Program-made: the position numbers and the translations under genes
Part shown: piece by piece, positions 1 to 7,866 of the stretch
Layout of the letters: the number at the start of each line of letters is the position of its first letter
Position numbering within the stretch: the first letter of the stretch is position 1
Notes under the pieces: model-generated
What the model was told of the DNA's origin: nothing
The model's input: the letters and a program-made list of their open reading frames with translations, nothing else
Database searches by the model: none
Source of the DNA: Clostridium sp. CAG:448
GTDB lineage: Bacteria; Bacillota; Clostridia; Oscillospirales; CAG-272
Reading direction: 5' to 3'
Length of the DNA: 19,225 nucleotides
Assembly (NCBI GenBank): GCA_000433415.1
Contig: FR890552.1
Span: 4,652-23,876, forward strand

Positions 1-2
1 CC

Positions 3-266
3 AACATCGAAACCGAAATCAACCCGATCGTTGGGACGGAACAGCAATCGGAGGATCTTGTCAAGTATCTGCTGCACGAGTTTGAAGAGGATCCAGGCAA
101 GCTCTGGGAGACCGATATGTTCGGCAAATCCCTCTATGAACTGGTCAACGAAGGATTGCATACAAAGCTGGAACATATGCCGGAGGCTTCACGGACCAAG
201 CTTTCCGAGACATTGGAGCGCATTATCAACGAGGGAAGCAACGGACTCATCTGTATTCTGCTCTGA
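3..266 (+). CDS. spoIVA: Stage IV sporulation protein A, C-terminal end (partial)
   Basis: Only the last 87 codons are present; the 5' part lies outside the window. The reading frame is open from base 3 to a TGA at 264-266. The visible segment includes INPIVGTEQQSEDLVKYL, then MFGKSLYELVNEGL, and ends IINEGSNGLICILL, which matches the conserved C-terminal domain of SpoIVA. SpoIVA is the ATPase that polymerises on the forespore surface to form the basement layer of the spore coat, anchored through SpoVM. Its Walker A region is upstream of the window and cannot be checked. The C-terminal segment seen here is the region known from Bacillus to be needed for localisation. A clear intrinsic terminator follows directly. 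The assignment rests on recognising this C-terminus and marks the organism as a spore former. Confidence 0.93.
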   Translation, partial: NIETEINPIVGTEQQSEDLVKYLLHEFEEDPGKLWETDMFGKSLYELVNEGLHTKLEHMPEASRTKLSETLERIINEGSNGLICILL

Positions 267-272
267 AATCAG

Positions 273-318
273 GACGGACATCTCTCCCTTTATTGGGAAA
301 CATGTCCGTCTTTTTTTC
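273..318 (+). terminator. Rho-independent terminator of spoIVA
   Basis: A perfect 9-bp stem GACGGACAT (273-281) / ATGTCCGTC (302-310) is followed directly by seven T residues and a further T-rich run. It begins seven bases after the spoIVA stop codon. On the minus strand the same hairpin lies just past the stop of the convergent 6-phospho-beta-glucosidase gene, but it lacks a good U tract in that direction, so its main role is probably for spoIVA. Confidence 0.9.
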
Positions 319-323
319 TCTTT

Positions 324-1760
324 TTATCTTGCGGCGGTGGGTTTTTCCTGCGGAAACAGGCATTCTCCGTTGGTCCGGATGACCTGTCTGTACCAATCAA
401 AGGATTTCTTGCGGTAGCGCGCCATGGTGCCGCTTCCGTCGTCGTTGCGGTCGACGTAAATGAAGCCGTATCGCTTGCTCATCTGGGCGGTGGAGGCGGA
501 CACAAGGTCGATGCATCCCCACATGGTATAGCCCATGACCGGAATGCCGTCCCGGATTGCCTCGCCGACTGCCCGCAGATGGTTGGTCAGATAGGCGATT
601 CTGTAATCGTCCTCGACGGTCGGGGTTCCGTCTGCGCCGCGCACCAGGGTGTCACGCGCGCCCAGTCCGTTTTCCACGACAAACAGCGGAATCCGGTAGC
701 GGTCGTGCAGGCGGTTGAGGATAATCCGCAGTCCGTCCGGATCGATCTGCCAGCCCCATTCGCTCGCCCTGAGCGTCGGGTTCGGCACGCCGCCCATGAT
801 ATTCCCCATGCCGGCGGTGTGATCGGTTGCGCTGGCGCACATACTCATATAATAGCTGAAGGAAACAAAGTCCACCGTGTTGCGCAGAATTTCGGCATCT
901 TCCGGCAATACGTCGATTTCAATGCCGTTTTCCCGGAAAAGTCTGGTCGTGTAGGCGGGATAAGCGCCGAACACCTGTACGTCCGAAAACAGATAGGTTT
1001 CCCGTTCCAGCTTCATTGCCGCAAGCACATCCTCCGGGGCGGGAGTCAGGGGGTAAACCGGTGCGGCGATGATCATGTTGCCGATTTTGGCATCCGGAAT
1101 GATCTCATGGCACAGGCGCACCGCCAGTGCGCTTGCAATGAGCTCATGGTGCACCGCACGATAGAGGTCGCTTTTGGAGAGCTGATCCGCGGGGGTGCAG
1201 ATGCCGCCTGCCAGGTATGGCTGACGCAGAATGGCGTTGATCTCATTGAATGTCAGCCAGTATTTTACCTTCTCGCGGTAACGGGTGAAAACCGTTCTTG
1301 CGAATTTTTCAAAAAAGCCGATCATCTCCCGTCCGACCCAGCCGTTGTATTTTCGCGCAAGTCCGAGCGGGGTTTCGTAGTGGGAGAGGGTAACGAGCGG
1401 TTCGATTCCGTGTGCGCGCAGCTCGTCGAAAACTCTGTCGTAGAATGCCAATCCTTCCTCGTTGGGTTCTTCCTCGTCTCCGTTGGGAAAGATACGGGTC
1501 CAGGCGATCGACATCCGGAAAACACGGAATCCCATTTCCGCAAACAGGGCAATGTCTTCCCGGTAGCGGTGATAAAAATCGATTCCTTCCAGTTTCAGGT
1601 TGTCCTCGGTCGGCACCGGCGTTGTCGGCCCCATGATGCCGTGCGGCATGACATCCTGAATGGAAAGCCCTTTACCGCCCTCATTGTATGCGCCCTCCAT
1701 CTGATTGGCGGCAGTGGCGCCGCCGAAAAGAAAATCTGCCGGAAATACGGTGTGTTTCAT
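324..1760 (-). CDS. 6-phospho-beta-glucosidase, glycoside hydrolase family 1
   Basis: This 478-residue cytoplasmic GH1 enzyme most likely hydrolyses 6-phospho-beta-glucosides delivered by the adjacent PTS permease, giving glucose-6-phosphate and an aglycone or sugar. The N-terminus FLFGGATAANQMEGA is the GH1 signature. The acid/base glutamate is E173 in TFNEIN and the nucleophile is E363 in VVENGLG. Near the C-terminus, S428-K429-R430-Y431 fits the Ser/Lys/Tyr loop that binds the 6-phosphate in the BglA/AscB subgroup, and WGCIDLVSAS replaces the WSLxDNFEW motif of non-phospho enzymes. Length is normal for the subgroup. The start ATG overlaps the stop of the permease gene in a four-base ATGA, with an AAGGAGGG site inside the permease gene, so the two are translationally coupled. 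Exact substrate (salicin, arbutin, cellobiose) cannot be read from sequence. Confidence 0.92.
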   Translation of the reverse strand: MKHTVFPADFLFGGATAANQMEGAYNEGGKGLSIQDVMPHGIMGPTTPVPTEDNLKLEGIDFYHRYREDIALFAEMGFRVFRMSIAWTRIFPNGDEEEPNEEGLAFYDRVFDELRAHGIEPLVTLSHYETPLGLARKYNGWVGREMIGFFEKFARTVFTRYREKVKYWLTFNEINAILRQPYLAGGICTPADQLSKSDLYRAVHHELIASALAVRLCHEIIPDAKIGNMIIAAPVYPLTPAPEDVLAAMKLERETYLFSDVQVFGAYPAYTTRLFRENGIEIDVLPEDAEILRNTVDFVSFSYYMSMCASATDHTAGMGNIMGGVPNPTLRASEWGWQIDPDGLRIILNRLHDRYRIPLFVVENGLGARDTLVRGADGTPTVEDDYRIAYLTNHLRAVGEAIRDGIPVMGYTMWGCIDLVSASTAQMSKRYGFIYVDRNDDGSGTMARYRKKSFDWYRQVIRTNGECLFPQEKPTAAR

Positions 1761-3607
1761 GATACGCCCTCCTTGATAATGATTTTGCCGTCGCTGTATG
1801 CGGCACGGTCCTCGCGGTTGGTAACAATGACCGCTACGGTCGGGTCCAGACCGTGCCTGCGGATGGACTCGGTATCAAACCGCAAAAGCACGTCGCCCTC
1901 CCGGACCCTGTCGCCGTTTTTGACGCAGGGGGAGAATCCTTCGCCCTGCATGGTCACGGTGTTGATTCCCACATGGATGAGAAGCTCCGTCCCTTTTTCC
2001 GATTTTAACCCGATCGCATGTCCGGTTTCAAAGACATTCTCAACCGTGCCGTTGAAGGGCGCGTAAACCTCGCCCGTGCTCGGACGCACGCCGAAGCCGA
2101 TGCCGAGAACGCCGGAGGCAAAGGTTTCATCCGGAATCTCTGCAAGCGGGATGATCTCGCCGGCAACGGGGGCGTGAATGGTTTCGCCGTCTGGCAAGCC
2201 GTCCACCATTTCTCCGACTGCGGCATCCTCTTTGGGGACATCCTCAAATCCGAGAATCAGCGTGGCGATAAAGGTCGCGACAATGGCAATACCCGCGCCT
2301 GCGATGGCGTAGGTGAAATTCATGCCGCCCTCGGGAGCAATGAACTGCACAATGGCGAGCAGAGAAGGAGAAGTGAATGCGTAGGAGCGCACGCCGAACG
2401 CACCGATGAAGATACCGGCAATACCGGATCCGATGCAGGCGGCGACCAGGGGCTTTTTCAGCCGCAGGGTAATGCCGTACAGCGCCGGTTCGGTAATTCC
2501 AGCCGTCAGCGCGGAAACGGCTGCGGCGCCGGCAACCGAGCGCAGTTCGCGGTTTTTGGTCCGGATCATGACCGCCAGACAGGCGGCACCCTGCGCGAGG
2601 TTGGAAGCCAGCATTGCGGGTAAAAGGAAGGGATCGTAACCGAGCGTGCCGATGTCAGAAAGCGCACCGGGCACAAAAGCGTAGTGCATTCCGGTCATGA
2701 TGATCAGCGGGAGCAGTGCGGCAAAGATGCCCATGGTCAGCCAGCCGGAAAGTCCCAGAAGCCATGCGAACAGTCCCTGTACCCACGCACCGATCAGGGT
2801 CCCGAGCGGCGCCAGGGCAACCAGCGAAACCGGCGCCATGATCAGCAGAACCAGCATGGGCTTGAAAATGGTCTTTGTCCATGTGGGGGTGATTTTGTCG
2901 ATTCCTTTTTCCACATAGGAGAGAACCCATGTGCACAGCAGCGGAGGAATGATGGAAGAGGAATAGGTGGCGGCAGTGACCGGCAGACGCAGGAACGTGA
3001 CCGGTGTATCCGCACTGAAAAGCGCGATCAGATCCGGATGCAGCAGAAGCCCGGTGAGCGTCATAGCAAGGACCGGATTGCAACCGAATTTTTTGGCTGC
3101 GGTATAGGCAACCATAATGGGCAGAAAATAAAATGCGGCATCGCCGACAATTTCCAGAACGCGGTAGGTCATATTGGTGTCCGGCACACCCAGAAGCCCC
3201 AGGATAATCAGGAGCAGTTTGATCATGCCGCAGCCGATGATGGCAGGCAGAATGGGGGCTACACTGCCGGAAATGGCGTCAATGATGTTGCCGAAAAAAC
3301 GTTTGGCGGTCCACTTTTTCTTTCCGGCGCTGACCGGTGCCGTGTTTTCCGTATGTCCGGAAATGCCGAGCACGTCCGTAACCGCGCGGTAATAGGTTGC
3401 GACCGCGTTGCCGATGATGACCTGGTACTGTCCGCCGCTCCGGCTCACGCCGAGTACGCCGGACAGCGATTTGACTTTTGCGTCATCCACGATGTCTTCG
3501 TTTTTCAGTCGGAACCGCAAACGGGTCATGCAGTGCGTGACATCAATGACGTTCTCATGCCCGCCGAGCTCCTTGATCAGTTGTTTTGCAGTATCGGAAA
3601 GATTCAT
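1757..3607 (-). CDS. PTS beta-glucoside transporter, EIIBCA fusion
   Basis: This 616-residue BglF/BglP-type enzyme II imports beta-glucosides across the membrane and phosphorylates them at the 6 position. The domain order is B-C-A. EIIB has the phospho-cysteine C26 in THCMTRLRF. EIIC spans roughly residues 105-455 with many hydrophobic segments and the conserved GITEPALYG (370-378). EIIA at the end has APVAGEIIPL, H530 in ETGHAIG and the phospho-histidine H545 in LLIHVGINTV. All three domains look intact and the length is typical. The ATG at 3607 has an AAAGGAGG site six bases upstream. The gene overlaps the phospho-beta-glucosidase gene by four bases, forming a two-gene catabolic unit. Neither an antiterminator gene (LicT/BglG) nor a regulator of that type lies beside it in this window. 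A symbol is withheld because bglF and bglP are both in use for orthologues. Confidence 0.94.
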   Translation of the reverse strand: MNLSDTAKQLIKELGGHENVIDVTHCMTRLRFRLKNEDIVDDAKVKSLSGVLGVSRSGGQYQVIIGNAVATYYRAVTDVLGISGHTENTAPVSAGKKKWTAKRFFGNIIDAISGSVAPILPAIIGCGMIKLLLIILGLLGVPDTNMTYRVLEIVGDAAFYFLPIMVAYTAAKKFGCNPVLAMTLTGLLLHPDLIALFSADTPVTFLRLPVTAATYSSSIIPPLLCTWVLSYVEKGIDKITPTWTKTIFKPMLVLLIMAPVSLVALAPLGTLIGAWVQGLFAWLLGLSGWLTMGIFAALLPLIIMTGMHYAFVPGALSDIGTLGYDPFLLPAMLASNLAQGAACLAVMIRTKNRELRSVAGAAAVSALTAGITEPALYGITLRLKKPLVAACIGSGIAGIFIGAFGVRSYAFTSPSLLAIVQFIAPEGGMNFTYAIAGAGIAIVATFIATLILGFEDVPKEDAAVGEMVDGLPDGETIHAPVAGEIIPLAEIPDETFASGVLGIGFGVRPSTGEVYAPFNGTVENVFETGHAIGLKSEKGTELLIHVGINTVTMQGEGFSPCVKNGDRVREGDVLLRFDTESIRRHGLDPTVAVIVTNREDRAAYSDGKIIIKEGVS

Positions 3608-3626
3608 GTCCGACCTCCTTTGGTGT

Positions 3627-3655
3627 GAGTGTAACGGTGCGTGCCCGTTTCACTC
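3627..3655 (-). promoter_or_regulatory. Inverted repeat / leader hairpin next to the PTS gene ribosome site
   Basis: GAGTGTAACGG (3627-3637) and CCGTTTCACTC (3645-3655) pair in 10 of 11 positions around a 7-base spacer. In the leftward mRNA this would form a hairpin a few bases upstream of the AAAGGAGG ribosome site. It could equally be a DNA operator. The function is inferred, not shown. Confidence 0.45.
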
Positions 3656-3666
3656 CCGATGCATAT

Positions 3667-3739
3667 TTTCGGCAACGCGTATGTGCGGCACAGCGACTGT
3701 GGCAGAGAGTCGTTTGTGTGTTCTTACGCATTGCCGAAA
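3667..3739. repeat. Inverted pair of 15-bp operator-like sites
   Basis: TTTCGGCAACGCGTA at 3667-3681 recurs on the opposite strand at 3725-3739 (plus-strand reading TACGCATTGCCGAAA), matching in 14 of 15 positions. The copies are separated by 43 bases. Two opposed copies of a non-palindromic 15-mer between divergent catabolic operons suggest binding sites for one regulator. The encoded XRE protein downstream is one candidate; no binding specificity can be read from sequence. Confidence 0.5.
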
Positions 3740-3849
3740 CGTACAAAAGCAGTATCGGACCGGATGGTTTCCGTTATACGGTTCGGTTTTTTCCTTTCCT
3801 TCCGACCGGCGGAAGAAGAAGGAATTTTTGACTCTTTTTCTGTTTTCTG

Positions 3850-3878
3850 TTGACAATCTTTTTCTTTGATGTTATACT
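3850..3878 (+). promoter_or_regulatory. SigA-type promoter of the rhamnosidase operon
   Basis: TTGACA (3850-3855), a 17-base spacer, then TATACT (3873-3878): one mismatch from the full consensus. Transcription would start near 3885, about 90 bases upstream of the rhamnosidase start codon. No other promoter of this quality was noticed within the following colinear genes. Confidence 0.85.
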
Positions 3879-3882
3879 TAAA

Positions 3883-3892
3883 AAAACGTTTT
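3883..3892. promoter_or_regulatory. AAAACGTTTT palindrome at the promoter start point
   Basis: A perfect 10-bp palindrome with a central CG sits five bases after the -10 box, across the expected transcription start. Central-CG palindromes of this form are typical of LacI-family (including CcpA) operators. The match to the cre consensus is only partial because the flanking TG and CA are missing. A site here would block initiation. The assignment is inference. Confidence 0.4.
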
Positions 3893-3974
3893 CCGCCCGT
3901 GCGGCGCGTAAAAAATGCAGGTTGGCCGACAGATTGTATGCACATTTTTTGAACCGGAAAGGATGAAAAAAACG

Positions 3975-6563
3975 ATGATCAGAATTCAGCAACTGTATAT
4001 GGATTGCGGAAAAATGCGGGAAGAGTCCCTGACGGATGTCCGGACGCCGTATTTTTCCTGGTCGGTCTGTTCCGACAGACCCGATGACCGCCAGTGCGCT
4101 TTTTGCGCCGAGGTTTCCGATGCGCAGGGAAAGGTGCTCTGGCATACCGGTTGGTGCGACAGGGACGAACAGGGGGTTCTTTACGCAGGAGATTCGTTGC
4201 CGGAAGGGGATCTTTTGCACCTGCGCGTGTCCGTGAAAGGACGGTCGGGAGAGGCGAGTCCTTTCGGTTGTGCGTCTTTCCGCCTGGGCACCGTGGAAAA
4301 CTGGCGCGGAAAATGGATCAAAGCCCCGGATGCCGTGCATGAGGTTTCTTACTGCTTCCGGAAGGACTTTACGGTCGACGGGAAAGTAGATGAGGCGCTG
4401 CTTTATGTCTGCGGAATCGGGTATCATGTGCCGTATCTGAACGGTTTCGGACTGACGGACAGTCTGATGGATCCCGCAACCTCCAATTATGCGAAAACCT
4501 GCTATTACCGTGTTCTTTCGGTCGCTCCCGAGCTGCACCAGGGGAAAAATACATTGGGAGTCGAGGTGGCGGACGGCTGGAGATACAATGAAACCGATAC
4601 GTTCCGCAACCTGTTCATAGGGCGGAAGATTGAGTTTTTCGGGGACGATATGCTGAATGCCATGCTGCGGATCCGCTATCGGGACGGGCGTGAGGTGTGG
4701 GTCGTCAGCGACGAGAGCTGGATCTGTAAAAAGGGTGCGTATACCTCGCTGAGCATTTTCGGCGGCGCCAAATACGATGCGCGCCTTTACGACCCGTATT
4801 GGGCAGGGGATGCCGACACCTGGCACGAACCGGTCGGGTTTGCACCGGTTGCGGTCTGCCAGGGACCGGGGGGAGAATTGCGCCCCATGACACTGGAGCC
4901 GATATCCGTACAGAAGTGTTATCCGGTCAAATCGGTATTTTCCGTAAAGCCAGGTGTTTATATCCTGGATTTCGGTCAGAATATTGCCGGCGCCGCAAGC
5001 CTGCAACTTCCCAAACACATGGAGGCAGGACGTACCATTTGCCTGCGGTTCGGCGAAATGCTTGACGAGGACGGCGGACTTTACAATCTGCCGCTGCGCT
5101 ATGCCGAGCAGATCGATACGTACACCGCCGCAGGGGACGAACGGGATGCGAAATGCTTCATGCCCGGGGAATTTACCTATCACGGATTCCGCTATTGTGA
5201 GGTTACGGGATACCCGGAAATGGACAAAGAGGATATTTTTGCGGTTGCGTATTATACGGATATTGACAAAAAAAGCTCTTTTTCCTGCGGCAGTGCGCTT
5301 GTGACACGTATCCATGAAAACTGCGTGGCAACCGAGCGTTCCAATCTTCACTCCATTCTGACCGACTGCCCGCAGAGAGACGAACGGATGGCATGGATGA
5401 ACGACGCAACCGTTCGCTTTGAGGAAACCCCGTACAATTTTGACATCGGAAGGCTTTTCCCTAAAGTTATCCGCGACATCCGCAACGAACAGCGCCCGGA
5501 CGGCGCCTTTACCTGCTGTGCTCCGTTTATTTACGGGAATCTGCCTGCCGACCCCGTTTGCTCTTCCTATCTGGTGGCGGGAATGTCCGCCCTGATGCAT
5601 ACCGGGAACATTGCGCTGATCCGGGACTCTTTCGACGGTTTTGCGGCGTGGGAGAACCTGCTTCTGTCCCGCAGCGACAACTATATCGTCAATTACTCCT
5701 ACTACGGGGATTGGGCAGGTCCTGCCTATGCCTGTGTGGACGCCGAAAATGCCTTTTCCAAGGAAACGCCCGGTATTTTCATGTCTACAGGATATTCGTA
5801 TTTCAACTGCGTCACGCTGGCAAAATTTGCCCGTCTGCTGGGCAGAACCGCCGATGAAGAGAAGTACGGCGCATTGGCGGAAAACATCCGGGAAGCCATG
5901 CTGAATCAGTGGTTTGACCGGGACAGCGGCAGGGTGGCAACCGGTTCGCAGGCATGTCAGGCATTTGCGCTTTGGTTGGGAATCCTGCCGGAGGAGTGCC
6001 GTGCGGGTGCGGCAAAGGTCATGCGCGACAATCTGGTGAACAACAACTACCGTATCACGACAGGAAATCTCTGTACCCGGTATCTGATGGATATGCTTGC
6101 CGAATACGGCTATGTTGACGACGCATGGCGTGTGCTGACGTCCGAAGAATATCCGTCGTACGGCTATATGATTCAGAATGAGGCGACAACGGTCTGGGAG
6201 CGGTTTGAACTGAAGAAAGAGCCGGGTATGAATTCGCACAATCACCCCATGTATGCTGCTGTGGATTACTGGTTCTATACGCATCTGTGCGGCATTCAGC
6301 CGACAAAGCCCGGTTTTGCGGAATTTTCGGTCAGACCGTGCTACCCGGGCGCGCTTCTGAGCGCTCATGCCACACTGGATACGGTCAGAGGGCAGATTGA
6401 CGTGCGCTGGGTCAGACGGTTCTGGCAGTACAGCCTGTATGTGAGTGTTCCGTTCGGCGCCGTTGCGCATATTGACACACCGGCAGGGGTGCAGACGGTG
6501 GGAAGCGGCTCCCATGTTTATCATTGGGATGTGCCGGGCGGCAACGAACGGACGGCGGACTGA
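3975..6563 (+). CDS. Alpha-L-rhamnosidase, glycoside hydrolase family 78
   Basis: This 862-residue enzyme is predicted to release terminal alpha-L-rhamnose from rhamnosides. The N-terminal part reads like the beta-sandwich modules of GH78 enzymes (RTPYFSWSV). The (alpha/alpha)6 catalytic domain follows, with TDCPQRDERMAWMNDA starting at T463 (E470 is the family's general-acid position), GDW at 578-580, ATTVWERFE with E742 as the likely general base, and SHNHPMYAAVDYWFY. A C-terminal beta-domain closes the protein. There is no signal peptide, so it acts in the cytoplasm. The frame is open from 3915, but I chose the ATG at 3975 because it has an AAAGGA site at usable spacing and begins MIRIQQLYMDC like other family members; the ATG at 3963 sits directly on the ribosome site. 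It heads an apparent five-gene operon. Confidence 0.93.
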   Translation: MIRIQQLYMDCGKMREESLTDVRTPYFSWSVCSDRPDDRQCAFCAEVSDAQGKVLWHTGWCDRDEQGVLYAGDSLPEGDLLHLRVSVKGRSGEASPFGCASFRLGTVENWRGKWIKAPDAVHEVSYCFRKDFTVDGKVDEALLYVCGIGYHVPYLNGFGLTDSLMDPATSNYAKTCYYRVLSVAPELHQGKNTLGVEVADGWRYNETDTFRNLFIGRKIEFFGDDMLNAMLRIRYRDGREVWVVSDESWICKKGAYTSLSIFGGAKYDARLYDPYWAGDADTWHEPVGFAPVAVCQGPGGELRPMTLEPISVQKCYPVKSVFSVKPGVYILDFGQNIAGAASLQLPKHMEAGRTICLRFGEMLDEDGGLYNLPLRYAEQIDTYTAAGDERDAKCFMPGEFTYHGFRYCEVTGYPEMDKEDIFAVAYYTDIDKKSSFSCGSALVTRIHENCVATERSNLHSILTDCPQRDERMAWMNDATVRFEETPYNFDIGRLFPKVIRDIRNEQRPDGAFTCCAPFIYGNLPADPVCSSYLVAGMSALMHTGNIALIRDSFDGFAAWENLLLSRSDNYIVNYSYYGDWAGPAYACVDAENAFSKETPGIFMSTGYSYFNCVTLAKFARLLGRTADEEKYGALAENIREAMLNQWFDRDSGRVATGSQACQAFALWLGILPEECRAGAAKVMRDNLVNNNYRITTGNLCTRYLMDMLAEYGYVDDAWRVLTSEEYPSYGYMIQNEATTVWERFELKKEPGMNSHNHPMYAAVDYWFYTHLCGIQPTKPGFAEFSVRPCYPGALLSAHATLDTVRGQIDVRWVRRFWQYSLYVSVPFGAVAHIDTPAGVQTVGSGSHVYHWDVPGGNERTAD

Positions 6564-6605
6564 AAAAACGAAAGACCGAGGTAAAGAAAGGGGGAGACGT
6601 TCAAA

Positions 6606-7508
6606 GTGCATATCGGAGAGAAAATCAAGGCGTTGCGCACGGCAAAAATGATGACGCAGGCGGAACTGGCAGGAGATCAGATCACGCGGAATATGCTCTC
6701 CCGGATTGAACACGGCGCGGCATTTCCGTCCCTGCAGACCGTGATCTATCTTGCCGCACGCCTGAATGTCCCTGCCGGCTTTCTGCTTGCGGAAGAGGGG
6801 GATGACTTCCTCTACCGGAAAATGAACAGCATCGGGAACATTCGTCACGCCTTTTCCAGGGGCGATTACCGCAGTTGCCGGGACATTTGCGAATCCCTGT
6901 TCGGCGAGGGACGCTCGGACGATGAAATTGCCCTGATCCTTGCCGGCTGTACCAAGGAGATCGGCATGGAGGAGCTGCACGCGGGAAGACTGCATACGGC
7001 GGTGCGTGATTTTGATGCCGCGCTGCGGTATGCCGCCGCGACGGTGTATGACACCGCCGTGATCCGGGCGGAGATTGCCGTCTGCCTTGCCTGGCTGCGG
7101 GAGTTTTCCCCGATGCTGAATTCGGACATGCTGGATAACCCGGACGGCGTCGGCAGCCGCGCTTATGCGTCCGGCAATGCGTTTTGCCGGTATATAGCGG
7201 CGCTGTCGGACCTTGCCGAGGGCAGAGAGGAACTTCTTGCGCTTTATCTTACGCAGGAGGACGAGCGGGTTCTGTACCCGCTGCATGTCCGCGCAAGGCG
7301 TTGTATGGCGCAGTCGGACTATGCAGGCGCGTTGGTCTTTATGCGCCGGATTATGGATGCACAGGAGGTTCCGCCGCAGATTCTGCTTTACAGTACGGTC
7401 TGCGATATGGAGGTCTGCTGCAGGGAAACGGATGATTACAGGGGGGCTTATGAGTATGCGCGGGACAAGATCGGCTTGCGGGAGCGGCTTTTGGAAGATG
7501 TGCAGTAA
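6606..7508 (+). CDS. XRE-family transcriptional regulator with TPR-like C-terminal region
   Basis: A 300-residue DNA-binding protein. Residues 3-60 form a Cro/CI-type helix-turn-helix (IGEKIKALRTAKMMTQAELA, then ITRNMLSRIEHGAAFPSLQTVIYLAARLNV). The rest is helical, with alternating Ala/Leu/Tyr patterns suggestive of TPR-like repeats (for example YDTAVIRAEIAVCLAWL and YAGALVFMRRIM), an arrangement seen in Rgg/PlcR-like and other XRE regulators that sense a ligand or peptide. It starts at a GTG with AAAGGGGGAG nine bases upstream. It lies 42 bases after the rhamnosidase gene and overlaps the lipoprotein gene, so it is co-transcribed. It may control this locus, with the inverted 15-mers upstream of the operon as candidate sites. 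Target and ligand are unknown. Confidence 0.85.
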   Translation: MHIGEKIKALRTAKMMTQAELAGDQITRNMLSRIEHGAAFPSLQTVIYLAARLNVPAGFLLAEEGDDFLYRKMNSIGNIRHAFSRGDYRSCRDICESLFGEGRSDDEIALILAGCTKEIGMEELHAGRLHTAVRDFDAALRYAAATVYDTAVIRAEIAVCLAWLREFSPMLNSDMLDNPDGVGSRAYASGNAFCRYIAALSDLAEGREELLALYLTQEDERVLYPLHVRARRCMAQSDYAGALVFMRRIMDAQEVPPQILLYSTVCDMEVCCRETDDYRGAYEYARDKIGLRERLLEDVQ

Positions 7509-7866
7509 ACGGGGCATTCTGTTGCCGCTTCTGTGCTGTTTTCTGACCTTGTTCGGGTGTGCATCCGCCGCACAGGACCGCTTTTATGCGGGAGAAACGG
7601 TAACGCCCGCCGACATCGCCTCCATGCGCGAGAACGCCTTCGGCTCGGCGGAAGAAATGACGCAGGGACAGGAATGGAAAACGGACAGCGCAGGGGAGAA
7701 AATCTGCTATTGGACCGGTTCCGGGAGCGTTTATCACGCAAGCAAAAATTGCCCGTCACTTTCGCGGGCAAAAGAAATTCTGAGCGGCAGTGTGTCACAG
7801 GCGGAGACCGCGGGAATCCGGCGGGCATGCAGTCGGTGCGCACGGGAGGTAAGCGACAGTGATTGA
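7498..7866 (+). CDS. Small predicted lipoprotein with a His/Cys cluster
   Basis: A 122-residue protein that I do not recognise by name. The start gives a short lipoprotein signal: MCSKRG, a hydrophobic stretch, then LTLFGC with lipobox cysteine C21. The mature part is polar and ends in a compact motif: SVYHASKNCPSL, then GSVSQAETAG, then RRACSRC. H80, C85, C111 and C114 could form a metal site. Similar YH-x(4)-C...C-x-x-C modules occur at the ends of various Firmicute secreted or membrane proteins of unknown function. The start is uncertain: ATG 7498 has almost no spacing to a ribosome site, while in-frame ATG 7456, behind AGGGGGG, would add 14 residues to the n-region. The gene overlaps the XRE gene by 11 bases and the pseudouridine synthase gene by 8, so it is part of the operon. 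No role in sugar use is evident. Confidence 0.72.
   Translation: MCSKRGILLPLLCCFLTLFGCASAAQDRFYAGETVTPADIASMRENAFGSAEEMTQGQEWKTDSAGEKICYWTGSGSVYHASKNCPSLSRAKEILSGSVSQAETAGIRRACSRCAREVSDSD

Larger units (their letters stand above)
3608..3974. promoter_or_regulatory. Divergent regulatory region between PTS/GH1 and rhamnosidase operons
   Basis: No convincing gene lies in these 367 bases; the small open frames here lack ribosome sites and recognisable products. Contents, from left: an imperfect 11-bp inverted repeat beside the permease ribosome site (3627-3655), a 15-bp inverted repeat pair (3667-3681 and 3725-3739), a small CACAG-CGA-CTGTG hairpin (3689-3701), a SigA promoter reading right (3850-3878) and a palindrome at its expected start point (3883-3892). 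No equally good promoter was found for the leftward permease transcript, and no LicT-type antiterminator/terminator overlap was seen in its leader. Confidence 0.7.

Noticed and set aside
579..2066. A 495-codon plus-strand frame opposite the phospho-beta-glucosidase and PTS genes
   Set aside because: It has no family motif or ribosome site, and the opposite strand encodes two well-recognised enzymes with conserved active sites.
3772..3782. A promoter -10 box for the PTS operon in the TATAAC on the minus strand near 3775
   Set aside because: There is no acceptable -35 hexamer at 16-18 bases; a second TATAAC near 3873 also lacks one. The PTS promoter is left unassigned.
3883..3892. A canonical cre (CcpA) site
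   Set aside because: Only the central AA-N-CG portion and one flanking C fit; the TG at the left side is missing. It is kept only as a generic LacI-like palindrome.
3915..3974. Starting the rhamnosidase at the first ATG of the open frame (3915)
   Set aside because: No ribosome site precedes it and the extra 20 residues do not resemble the family; 3975 fits spacing and the usual N-terminus better.
3774..7517. A 1247-codon open frame on the minus strand antisense to the rhamnosidase and XRE genes
   Set aside because: It lacks a recognisable domain, is rich in Arg/His/Pro/Ile as expected from reading GC-biased codons backwards, and covers two genes with clear motifs. It is a codon-bias shadow.
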